Source of the DNA: Streptomyces griseus subsp. griseus | GTDB lineage: Bacteria > Actinomycetota > Actinomycetes > Streptomycetales > Streptomycetaceae | Length of the DNA stretch: 64,000 bases | Direction: 5' to 3' | Assembly: GCF_000720255.1 (NCBI RefSeq) | Contig: NZ_JOJE01000018.1 | Coordinates: forward strand, 62,001-126,000 | Part shown: positions 26,322 to 33,695 of the stretch, piece by piece | How the letters are laid out: each line of letters opens with the position of its first letter | Position numbering within the stretch: position 1 is the first letter of the stretch | Position numbers and translations under genes: made by a program | The notes under the pieces: generated by a model | The model's database searches: none | The model's input: the letters and a program-made list of their open reading frames with translations, nothing else | What the model was told of the DNA's origin: nothing

Positions 26322-27722
26322 ATGAGCACCACGGAGCGTCCCAGGATCCTCGTAGTAGGCGGTGGGTACGTAGGCCTGTACGCAGCTCGGCGCATCCTCA
26401 AGAAGATGCGCTACGGCGAGGCGACCGTCACGGTCGTCGACCCCCGGTCGTACATGACCTACCAGCCCTTCCTCCCCGAAACCGCCGCCGGCAGCATCTC
26501 CCCGCGTCACGTCGTCGTCCCGCTGCGACGCGTGCTTCCCAAGGCGGAGGTCCTCACCGGCCGGGTCACCACCATCGACCAGGACCGCAAGGTCGCCACG
26601 GTCGCCCCGCTGGTCGGCGAGGCGTACGAGCTGCCCTTCGACTACCTGGTCGTCGCGCTCGGCGCGGTCTCCCGCACCTTCCCGATCCCCGGCCTCGCCG
26701 AGCAGGGCATCGGCATGAAGGGCATCGAGGAGGCCATCGGCCTGCGCAACCACGTCCTCGAGCAGCTCGACAAGGCCGACTCCACCACCGACGAGGAGAT
26801 CCGCCGCAAGGCGCTCACCTTCGTCTTCATCGGCGGCGGCTTCGCCGGTGCGGAGACCATCGGTGAGGTCGAGGACATGGCCCGCGACGCGGCCAAGTAC
26901 TACAAGAACGTGTCCCGCGAGGACATGCGCTTCGTCCTCGTCGACGCCGCCGACAAGATCCTCCCCGAGGTCGGCCCCAAGCTCGGCCAGTACGGCAAGG
27001 AGCACCTGGAGGCCCGCGGGGTCGAGGTCTACCTCTCCACCTCGATGGACTCCTGCGTCGACGGTCACGTCGTGCTGAAGAACGGCCTCGAGGTCGACTC
27101 CAACACGATCGTCTGGACGGCCGGCGTCAAGCCGAACCCGGCCCTGTCCCGCTACGGTCTGCCGCTCGGCCCCCGCGGTCACATCGACTGCGAGCCCTCG
27201 CTGCAGGTCAAGGGCACGGACTACATCTGGGCCGCCGGCGACAACGCCCAGGTCCCGGACGTCGCCGCCCGCAAGGCCGGTGTCGAGAACGCCTGGTGCC
27301 CGCCCAACGCCCAGCACGCGCTGCGTCAGGCGAGGGTCCTCGGCGACAACGTGGTCTCCGGCATGCGGGGCTTCCCGCAGAAGGAGTACGCGCACTCCAA
27401 CAAGGGCGCGGTGGCCGGCCTCGGCCTCCACAAGGGCGTCGCGATGATCGTCATGGGCAAGATGAAGATCAAGCTCAAGGGCCGTCTCGCCTGGTACATG
27501 CACCGCGGCTACCACGGTCTGGCCATGCCGACCTGGAACCGCAAGATCCGCGTCTTCGCCGACTGGACCCTCGGCATGTTCCTCAAGCGTGAGGTCGTCG
27601 CCCTGGGCGCCCTGGAGACTCCGCGTGAGGAGTTCTACGAGGCAGCCAAGCCGGCGCCGGTCGCCGCCGCGAGCAAGTCCGAGAAGACCGAGAAGGCCGA
27701 GGAGAAGGCCAAGGCCTCCTGA
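26322..27722 (+). CDS. ndh: Type II NADH:quinone oxidoreductase
   Basis: A 466-residue single-subunit NADH dehydrogenase (NDH-2) that passes electrons from NADH to menaquinone without pumping protons, as a peripheral membrane flavoprotein. FAD-binding VVGGGYVG near residue 11, NADH-binding GGGFAG at 171-176, AAGDNAQ in the FAD-closing motif, and the membrane-associating C-terminal region KLKGRLAWYMHRGYHG. A Lys/Glu/Ala-rich tail of about 30 residues ends the protein. ATG 26322 gives the conserved start STTERPRILVVGG; 74 further open codons upstream are the regulatory region. Confidence 0.94.
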   Translation: MSTTERPRILVVGGGYVGLYAARRILKKMRYGEATVTVVDPRSYMTYQPFLPETAAGSISPRHVVVPLRRVLPKAEVLTGRVTTIDQDRKVATVAPLVGEAYELPFDYLVVALGAVSRTFPIPGLAEQGIGMKGIEEAIGLRNHVLEQLDKADSTTDEEIRRKALTFVFIGGGFAGAETIGEVEDMARDAAKYYKNVSREDMRFVLVDAADKILPEVGPKLGQYGKEHLEARGVEVYLSTSMDSCVDGHVVLKNGLEVDSNTIVWTAGVKPNPALSRYGLPLGPRGHIDCEPSLQVKGTDYIWAAGDNAQVPDVAARKAGVENAWCPPNAQHALRQARVLGDNVVSGMRGFPQKEYAHSNKGAVAGLGLHKGVAMIVMGKMKIKLKGRLAWYMHRGYHGLAMPTWNRKIRVFADWTLGMFLKREVVALGALETPREEFYEAAKPAPVAAASKSEKTEKAEEKAKAS

Positions 27723-27746
27723 CCCTCCCGGTCACCTGAACAACCC

Positions 27747-27784
27747 GAGGGACCTCCCGCCATCCGTGGTGCGGGAGGTCCCTC
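27747..27784 (+). terminator. Terminator after ndh
   Basis: Perfect 14-bp stem (27747-27760 with 27771-27784) and 10-base loop, followed by a moderately T-rich stretch. Confidence 0.85.
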
Positions 27785-27904
27785 CGCGTTCGTCTGACTG
27801 TTTCTTTCCTGATCTGTGACGCGCGTGGGGGAGTGTGGCCGGGCCCCGCAGATGTTTACGTGGTGCTGGACATTCCGGGATCGTTCGTCACGGAGGTGTG
27901 CACC

Positions 27905-29191
27905 ATGGCCGACGCCGCACTGCGGCTGAAGAGCCTGCTCGAACAGGTATCGGGAGCCCCGCTCCCGATCAGGATCCGCGCCTGGGACGGTTCGCAGTCG
28001 GGGCCACCGGACGCCCCGACACTGGTCGTACGCAACCGCCGCGCCCTGCGCCGACTGCTGTGGAAACCCGGCGAGTTGGGTCTGGCCCGCGCCTGGGTCG
28101 CCGGGGACCTCGACATCGAAGGCGACCTGTACGGGGCCCTCGACCTGCTCGCCGGCCTGATCTGGGAGCGCGGCGAGGACGCCAGGACCCTCGCCCAGGC
28201 GCTGCGCGACCCCCAGGTGCGGGCCGGTGCCCGCGGCCTGGTGAGACTCGCCGGTCTCCCGCTGCCGCCCGCCCCGCCCCCCGAGGAGGTCCGGCGCCGC
28301 CGCCACCTCCACACCCGGCGCACCGACAGACGCGCCATCAGCCACCACTACGACGTCGGCAACGACTTCTACGAGATCGTCCTCGGCCCGTCGATGGTCT
28401 ACTCGTGCGCCTACTGGCAGGACGGTGGGAATCTCGAGGACGCCCAGCGCGACAAGCTCGAACTCATCTGCCGCAAGCTCGGCCTGAGCCCCGGTCGGCG
28501 GCTGCTCGACGTCGGCTGCGGCTGGGGCTCCCTGGCCGTGCACGCCGCCCGTGAACACGGCGTCAGCGTCGTCGGCGTCACGCTCTCCCAGGAGCAGGCG
28601 GTGTACGCCCGCAAACGCGTCGCCGACGAGGGGCTCACGGACCGGGTCGAGATCAGGGTGCAGGACTACCGGGACGTCGTGGACGGGCCCTACGACGCGA
28701 TCTCCTCCGTCGGCATGGCCGAACACGTGGGTGGCGACCGCTATCTGGAGTACGCCCGGGATCTGTACGCCCTGCTGCGGCCCGGCGGCCGGCTCCTCAA
28801 CCACCAGATCGCCCGCCGCCCCCAGCGCGACGAGTCGTCGTACGACGTGGACGAGTTCATCGACGCCTACGTCTTCCCCGACGGCGAACTCGCCCCGGTC
28901 GGCACCACCGTCACCCAGCTGGAACGCGCCGGGTTCGAGGTGCGGGACGTGGAGGCGATCCGCGAGCACTACGCGCTCACCCTGCGCCGCTGGGTCGCCA
29001 ACCTGGAGGCCGAGTGGTCGCGCGCGGTGGCGCTGACGAGCCCCGGCCGGGCCCGCGTCTGGCGGCTGTACATGGCGGCCTCCGCGCTGGCCTTCGAACG
29101 CAACCGCATCGGCGTCAACCAGGTCCTCGCGGTACGCAGCCCGGAGTCCGGATCCTCCGGGATGCCGCTGCGGGCACGCACCTGGAACTGA
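27905..29191 (+). CDS. cfa: Cyclopropane-fatty-acyl-phospholipid synthase family methyltransferase
   Basis: A 428-residue SAM-dependent enzyme of the CFA/mycolic-acid cyclopropane synthase family, which adds a methylene bridge to unsaturated acyl chains in membrane phospholipids. N-terminal lipid-facing domain residues 1-130, then ISHHYDVGNDFYEIVLGPSM, SAM motif LDVGCGWGS (Asp202), VGVTLSQEQ, and SVGMAEHVGGDRY. The frame opens at 27833, but GGAGG 9 bases before ATG 27905 and the conserved start DAALRLKSLLEQ favour that ATG. Confidence 0.93.
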   Translation: MADAALRLKSLLEQVSGAPLPIRIRAWDGSQSGPPDAPTLVVRNRRALRRLLWKPGELGLARAWVAGDLDIEGDLYGALDLLAGLIWERGEDARTLAQALRDPQVRAGARGLVRLAGLPLPPAPPPEEVRRRRHLHTRRTDRRAISHHYDVGNDFYEIVLGPSMVYSCAYWQDGGNLEDAQRDKLELICRKLGLSPGRRLLDVGCGWGSLAVHAAREHGVSVVGVTLSQEQAVYARKRVADEGLTDRVEIRVQDYRDVVDGPYDAISSVGMAEHVGGDRYLEYARDLYALLRPGGRLLNHQIARRPQRDESSYDVDEFIDAYVFPDGELAPVGTTVTQLERAGFEVRDVEAIREHYALTLRRWVANLEAEWSRAVALTSPGRARVWRLYMAASALAFERNRIGVNQVLAVRSPESGSSGMPLRARTWN

Positions 29192-29197
29192 CCGGGA

Positions 29198-29231
29198 AGG
29201 GCCCCGTTCCCGGTCTCGGGAACGGGGCCCT
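29198..29231. terminator. Bidirectional terminator between cfa and the ABC permease
   Basis: Perfect 15-bp stem (29198-29212 with 29217-29231) with loop GTCT, lying between convergent genes. Confidence 0.88.
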
Positions 29232-29250
29232 CACGGCCGTAGGACCGCCG

Positions 29251-31785
29251 CTACTCGGACTTGATCGCGGTCAGCATGTTCAGCCGGGCCGCCCGCCGGG
29301 CCGGCCACAGCGCCGCAAGGATGCCGACCGTCGCCGCGAGCAGGAGGAACACGGTCATCCGGGCCCACGGCAGGACCAGCTCGTACGTCGGCATCTTCGT
29401 GCCGATCAGCTCACCGGCCGCCCAGCCGAAGAAGACGCCGAGGCCGATGCCGAGCACGCCGCCGAAGAGGGAGATGACCAGGGACTCCAGGCGCACCATC
29501 CGCTTGATGCCCGTGCGGTCCAGGCCGATCGCGCGGAGCATGCCGATCTCCTGGGAGCGTTCGAACACCGACATCGCCAGGGTGTTGATGACCCCGAGCA
29601 CCGCGACGATCACCGCCATCGCGAGCAGACCGTAGAGCATGTTCAGCATCAGCGTGAACATCTTCGCGATGTCGTCGGAGAGGTCCTGCTTGCTCTGCAC
29701 CTTGATGGCCGGGTTGTCGCCGAGGGCCTTCTCCAGCCGGTCCTTGGCCGCTCCGGACGCACCGTCCGACGTCTTGACCATGACCTGCATGTCCGCCGCG
29801 TCCGCGGCCTTCTGGTGCGGGGCCAGGGTGGTCAGGTCGAGCATGATGCCGCGGATCAGTTCGTTGCCCTCGTAGACCCCGGCCACGGTCAGCCGCTGCT
29901 TCTTCCCGTCCTCGAAGCCGACGGTGAAGGCGGAACCGGCCTTCCAGCCGTGCGTCTTGGCGGTGTTCGCGTCGACGACGACCTTGTCTCCGCCGACCTC
30001 GAACGTGCCGTTGTCGACCTTGAGGTCGGTCAGCCTGCCGATCGCGGCGCCGTTGACGCCGGTCAGGTACTCGGTCTCCCCATCGATGCGGGAGGGGGCG
30101 TTGCGCAGCGGGCTGGTGGCGGTGACGCCCTTCGTGGCCGCCAGCTTCTCGCCGACATCGGCGGAGAGCTCGTTGCCGTTCGCCATCGACACCACGTAGT
30201 CGGCGCGGACCGCGGCCGACGCCATCTTGTCGATCGACTTCTGCAGGCTGCCCGCCATCACCGTCATGCCGGTGATGAGGGTCAGACCGATCATCAGCGC
30301 TGAGGCCGTGGCGGCCGTACGGCGCGGATTGCGTACCGAGTTCTGCCGGGCCAGCTTGCCCGAGACGCCGAACGCACGCAGGGCCGGAGCCGTCGCCGCG
30401 ATCAGCGGACGCGACAGCAGCGGGGTCAGGATGAACACGCCGATGATGAGCAGCACCGCGCCCAGGCCCATGGGCGCCTGCCCGTCCGAGCCGCTCATCG
30501 TCGTGGCGGCCAGGACGACCGCGACGCCCGCCGCCGAGAACAGGGCGCCGATGGTGTTGCGCAGCACCAGCGACCGGGTCGTCGCCTGGGCGTGCACGCT
30601 GCTCATCGCGGCGACCGGCGGGATCTTCGCGGCCCGGCGGCCGGGCAGCCAGGCGGCGAGCATGGTGATGACGATGCCGACCGCGAGGGCGGCCGCGACC
30701 GTGCTCGGGGTGATGACCAGGGGCCCGTCCGGGACGGTCGCGCCGAGCGTGCCCATCAGGGAGCGCAGCCCGGCCCCGATGCCGACACCGGCGACCAGAC
30801 CGGTCACGCCGGCGGCCGTGCCCACCACGAACGCCTCGATCAGCACCGACCGGGTGACCTGACGGCGGGAGGCACCGACGGCCCGCAGCAGCGCCAGCTC
30901 CTTGGTGCGCTGGGCGACCAGCATGGTGAAGGTGTTGGCGATGATGAACGTTCCGACGAACAGGGCGATGCCGGCGAAGACCAGCAGGCCCTGCCGCAGT
31001 CCGCTCATCGACGAGGCGATCGCCCTCGCCTGGTCGTCGGCGAGCTCCTTGCCGGTGGTGGCCACGGTGAGGCCCTTCGGCAGCGCCTCGTCCAGCGCGG
31101 CCTTCAGCTCCGACTGGCTGGTGCCGGCCTTCGCCTTCACGTCGATCTCGTCGTACGTGCCCGGCTTGCCGAACAGCTTCTGCGCCGTCGCCGTGTCGAA
31201 CAGGGCGAGGCTGCCGCCGGCGGCGACGTTGCCGTCGTCCGTGGTGAAGATGCCGGAGATCTTCGGGTTCAGGACGGGGCCGTCGACAGAGAGACGGACG
31301 GTGTCACCGACCTTGTAGCCGGCGCGCCGCGCGGTCTCCGAGTCGATGGCGACCTCGCCCTTGCCGTGCGGCGCGGAGCCGGACTTCAGCGGGTAGCGGG
31401 GGTCCTTGTCGCCCCAGTAGTTACCGCCCTGCGACTGGAAGCCGCCGCCTATCAGCTTGTCGTCCTTGTCGGCGATCGCAGTGAAGCCGTTGACGACACC
31501 GATGGCGGAGGCGGCCCCCGGCACCGCTGCGCTCTGGTCGAGCAGCGCCCGCGTCAGGTCGGGGGTCTTGCCGAGGGTGTCGCCCTTGTCCTCCTGGTAC
31601 TTGGCCCCGACGGCCACGTCGACCTGGTCGAAGCCCTTGGCCGAGCTGTTCTGGTAGGCGTCGGAGATGGTGTTGGTGAAGACCAGGGTCCCCGACACGA
31701 AGGCCACGCCGAGCATCACGGCGAGCACGGTCATCAGGAGCCGGGCCTTGTGCGCGAGCACGTTGCGCAGGGCGGTACGGAACAT
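29251..31785 (-). CDS. ABC transporter permease, MacB/FtsX type
   Basis: An 844-residue permease with the layout of duplicated FtsX exporters. TM1 is at about residues 18-38 (LLMTVLAVMLGVAFVSGTLVF), with an extracytoplasmic MacB-like domain to about 250 and an FtsX block of three helices (about 260-390, containing LRAVGASRRQVTRSV). A middle pair of helices (about 420-460) and a second MacB-like domain (about 510-700) follow, then a final FtsX block (about 715-840, with EIGMLRAIGLDRTGIKRMV). It is transcribed after the ATPase gene at 31831-32601, 45 bases apart, forming a two-gene exporter. Substrate unknown; such pairs in Streptomyces often handle lipoproteins, lipids or peptides. Confidence 0.93.
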   Translation of the reverse strand: MFRTALRNVLAHKARLLMTVLAVMLGVAFVSGTLVFTNTISDAYQNSSAKGFDQVDVAVGAKYQEDKGDTLGKTPDLTRALLDQSAAVPGAASAIGVVNGFTAIADKDDKLIGGGFQSQGGNYWGDKDPRYPLKSGSAPHGKGEVAIDSETARRAGYKVGDTVRLSVDGPVLNPKISGIFTTDDGNVAAGGSLALFDTATAQKLFGKPGTYDEIDVKAKAGTSQSELKAALDEALPKGLTVATTGKELADDQARAIASSMSGLRQGLLVFAGIALFVGTFIIANTFTMLVAQRTKELALLRAVGASRRQVTRSVLIEAFVVGTAAGVTGLVAGVGIGAGLRSLMGTLGATVPDGPLVITPSTVAAALAVGIVITMLAAWLPGRRAAKIPPVAAMSSVHAQATTRSLVLRNTIGALFSAAGVAVVLAATTMSGSDGQAPMGLGAVLLIIGVFILTPLLSRPLIAATAPALRAFGVSGKLARQNSVRNPRRTAATASALMIGLTLITGMTVMAGSLQKSIDKMASAAVRADYVVSMANGNELSADVGEKLAATKGVTATSPLRNAPSRIDGETEYLTGVNGAAIGRLTDLKVDNGTFEVGGDKVVVDANTAKTHGWKAGSAFTVGFEDGKKQRLTVAGVYEGNELIRGIMLDLTTLAPHQKAADAADMQVMVKTSDGASGAAKDRLEKALGDNPAIKVQSKQDLSDDIAKMFTLMLNMLYGLLAMAVIVAVLGVINTLAMSVFERSQEIGMLRAIGLDRTGIKRMVRLESLVISLFGGVLGIGLGVFFGWAAGELIGTKMPTYELVLPWARMTVFLLLAATVGILAALWPARRAARLNMLTAIKSE

Positions 31786-31830
31786 GAGGGTGTCTACTCC
31801 GAAGGTTCTTGACCGGGGGTCAGCCGGAGG

Positions 31831-32601
31831 TCAGCTGGTGCGGCCCTTGGCGTCGAATTGCTTCATGCGGTCGAGAACGGAGTCCGCGGTCGGCCCGTAC
31901 ACCTCGTCGACGATCCGTCCGTCCGCCAGGAACACCACCCGGTCCGCGTACGCCGCGGCCACCGGGTCGTGGGTCACCATCACCACCGTCTGCTGCAGCT
32001 CGCGCACGGAGTTGCGCAGGAAGCCGAGCACCTCGGCGCCGGAGCGGGAGTCGAGGTTTCCGGTCGGCTCGTCGCCGAAGATGATGTCCGGCTTGGCCGC
32101 CAGGGCGCGGGCGACGGCGACGCGCTGCTGCTGCCCGCCGGAGAGCTGGGAGGGACGGTGGCTCAGCCGGTCGGCGAGCCCGACCATCCGGATGACCGTG
32201 TCCAGCCACTGCTGGTCCGGCTTACGGCCCGCGATGTCCATCGGGAGGGTGATGTTCTCCAGGGCGGTCAGCGTGGGCAGCAGGTTGAACGCCTGGAAGA
32301 TGAAGCCGATCTTGTCCCGCCGCAACTTGGTGAGCTGCTTGTCCTTCAGGGAGCCCAGCTCGGTGTCGCCGATGCGCACGGACCCTGAGGAGAACGTGTC
32401 GAGCCCCGCCACGCAGTGCATCAGCGTGGACTTGCCGGAGCCCGAGGGGCCCATGATCGCGGTGAACTCGGCCTGGCGGAAGGCGACGGAGACCCGGTCG
32501 AGGGCGACCACCTGGGTCTCGCCCTGTCCGTAGATCTTCGACAGATCCGTGGCACGCGCGGCCACGGCGGTGGTCCGGTCGGCGATGGGAGTGGTGGTCA
32601 C
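31831..32601 (-). CDS. ABC transporter ATP-binding protein, MacB/LolD type
   Basis: A 256-residue ATPase with Walker A GPSGSGKST (51-59), the Q-loop in FIFQAFNLLPTLTALENI, signature LSGGQQQR, Walker B IIFGDEPTGNLDS and the switch His in VMVTHDPVAAAYA. The sequence AFNLLPTLTALEN and DEPTGNLD are typical of the LolD/MacB exporter ATPases. GTG 32601 gives the start TTTPIADRTT, with AGGAG about 9 bases upstream; further upstream the frame runs through tandem repeats. It pairs with the permease downstream. Confidence 0.93.
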   Translation of the reverse strand: MTTTPIADRTTAVAARATDLSKIYGQGETQVVALDRVSVAFRQAEFTAIMGPSGSGKSTLMHCVAGLDTFSSGSVRIGDTELGSLKDKQLTKLRRDKIGFIFQAFNLLPTLTALENITLPMDIAGRKPDQQWLDTVIRMVGLADRLSHRPSQLSGGQQQRVAVARALAAKPDIIFGDEPTGNLDSRSGAEVLGFLRNSVRELQQTVVMVTHDPVAAAYADRVVFLADGRIVDEVYGPTADSVLDRMKQFDAKGRTS

Positions 32602-32620
32602 GGGTGGACGCTCCTGAAGG

Positions 32621-32682
32621 GACGACGGTGGACGACGGTGGTTCCCCGGGAAGGTTTCCTCGGGAAGGTTTCCTCGGGAACG
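32621..32682. repeat. Short tandem repeats upstream of the ABC operon
   Basis: GACGACGGTG occurs twice in tandem (32621 and 32631). CGGGAAGGTTTCCT then occurs at 32647 and 32661, with a third start at 32675. The GGAAGGTTTCC core is nearly palindromic. These lie 20 to 80 bases before the ATPase start, in its leader or promoter. Confidence 0.8.
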
Positions 32683-33032
32683 TGAACCATCGTCGCGGCC
32701 GTACGGCGCCCTGTAGTCACCCGTTGTTCTGGTTCCGAAGACAGCCTCGAGTCTGACCGAGGGCGGCCGTGTCATACCTGGGGATGACGGCGGCCCCTGG
32801 GGGCGGGGACGTCAAGAACAGGTGGAGCCCCCTCGTTCGGACGGTGAAATTCCGTCATTCCGCATGCACGACCGACCGTCACCCGACAGGCTATTGGCAA
32901 GTGCGGATGGCCCGTACCGTGGGCTGATGCACCCTCAGGCGCCAATAAAATAAGACAACATCGGTCCGCCCGTCCGCTGTTCGGGGGATGTATCCCGATA
33001 GGCTCGGAACCTCGAAGCGGAGCCCATGGCCT
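32683..33032. other. Non-coding region between the ABC operon and bldA
   Basis: No gene is supported. A rare AT-rich patch, CCAATAAAATAAGACAAC (32942-32959), stands out. The bldA promoter is probably just upstream of the tRNA: TAGGCT near 32999-33004 fits a -10 box about 30 bases before the mature 5' end. The long minus-strand frame across this region is a shadow. Confidence 0.4.
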
Positions 33033-33115
33033 GCCCGGATGGTGGAATGCAGACACGGCGAGCTTAAACCTCGCTGCCCCTCGCGGGCGTACCGGTTCAA
33101 GTCCGGTTCCGGGCA
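33033..33115 (+). tRNA. bldA: tRNA-Leu(UAA), the bldA tRNA
   Basis: A class II tRNA of 83 bases. The acceptor stem is GCCCGGA with TCCGGGC and the discriminator is A; no CCA is encoded (CTA follows). Anticodon stem GCGAG/CTCGC with loop CTTAAAC gives anticodon UAA, a long variable arm follows, and the T arm is ACCGG-TTCAAGT-CCGGT. In Streptomyces this is the only tRNA that reads UUA efficiently, and bldA mutants fail in aerial growth and antibiotic production, because TTA codons are confined to a small set of mostly regulatory and accessory genes. Confidence 0.97.
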
Positions 33116-33179
33116 CTACCGCTGCTGTCACAGCACGTGACTACGGAGACGGCCAGTCGCCGCGGTCACTCACAGTGAA

Positions 33180-33208
33180 GGGCTGCCCGGCCCTCGGCCG
33201 GACAGCCC
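33180..33208. terminator. Hairpin between bldA and the convergent lipoprotein gene
   Basis: Twelve base pairs with one internal mismatch and loop CTC; lies 65 bases after the tRNA and 22 bases beyond the lipoprotein stop, so it may serve both strands. Confidence 0.7.
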
Positions 33209-33230
33209 CACCCGAGATCTCAGGAGTTCC

Positions 33231-33689
33231 TCAGGGCGCCGCCTCCCGGCGCACCTCATATCCGTACGCCTTGTCCGCGTCCGTGTCGAAGTAGAGCGTC
33301 GGGTGGTCGCCCGCCTCCTCGACCCGGAGAAGCGTGGACTCGGAGTCGTCCGAGAAAGAGCCCGCGGCGTCGAAGCGCAGCTCGATGCCGTCGCTGCGGT
33401 CGTCGTCGCCGACGAGGCTCCACTCGCCCCGCCCGGAGAGTCTTCCGTTTCCGGGCGGGGGATCGCTGAAGCCGAACTCGATGGCACCGCGGGGAATGCC
33501 CGACATCTCGAACCTGCCGTCGTCGCCGAACTCGACGCGGCCGCCTCCGGAGCCCTTCCAGACCCCGGAGACCTCCGTCGAACCCAGCTCGTCCGCGGTG
33601 TCCCCTCCGCAGCCGTTCAGAGCGAACAGGCCGCCGAGGAGCAGCACGGGGACGGCCGCGGCCATCGCGCACCCACGAATTACCTTCAC
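33231..33689 (-). CDS. Small lipoprotein downstream of the Rhs gene (candidate immunity protein)
   Basis: A 152-residue lipoprotein: hydrophobic signal AVPVLLLGGLFALNGC with the lipid-anchored Cys27, then an acidic domain (GVWKGSGGGRVEFGDDGRFE; GRGEWSLVGDDDRSDGIELRFDA) with the strand pattern of a small beta-barrel. I recognise no family. It starts at GTG 33689, 6 bases after the TAG of the Rhs gene, without a strong binding site, so translation is probably coupled. Position and size match immunity genes of Rhs polymorphic toxins; an exported lipid-anchored immunity protein would imply a toxin acting outside the membrane. This is inference from context. Ends before the bldA-side terminator. 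Confidence 0.72.
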   Translation of the reverse strand: MKVIRGCAMAAAVPVLLLGGLFALNGCGGDTADELGSTEVSGVWKGSGGGRVEFGDDGRFEMSGIPRGAIEFGFSDPPPGNGRLSGRGEWSLVGDDDRSDGIELRFDAAGSFSDDSESTLLRVEEAGDHPTLYFDTDADKAYGYEVRREAAP

Positions 33690-33695
33690 GCCTGC

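Noticed and set aside
33033..33115. tRNA as integration site of a mobile element carrying the Rhs genes
   Set aside because: No integrase, no duplicate of the tRNA 3' end seen in the window, and the flanking genes keep the core Streptomyces order.
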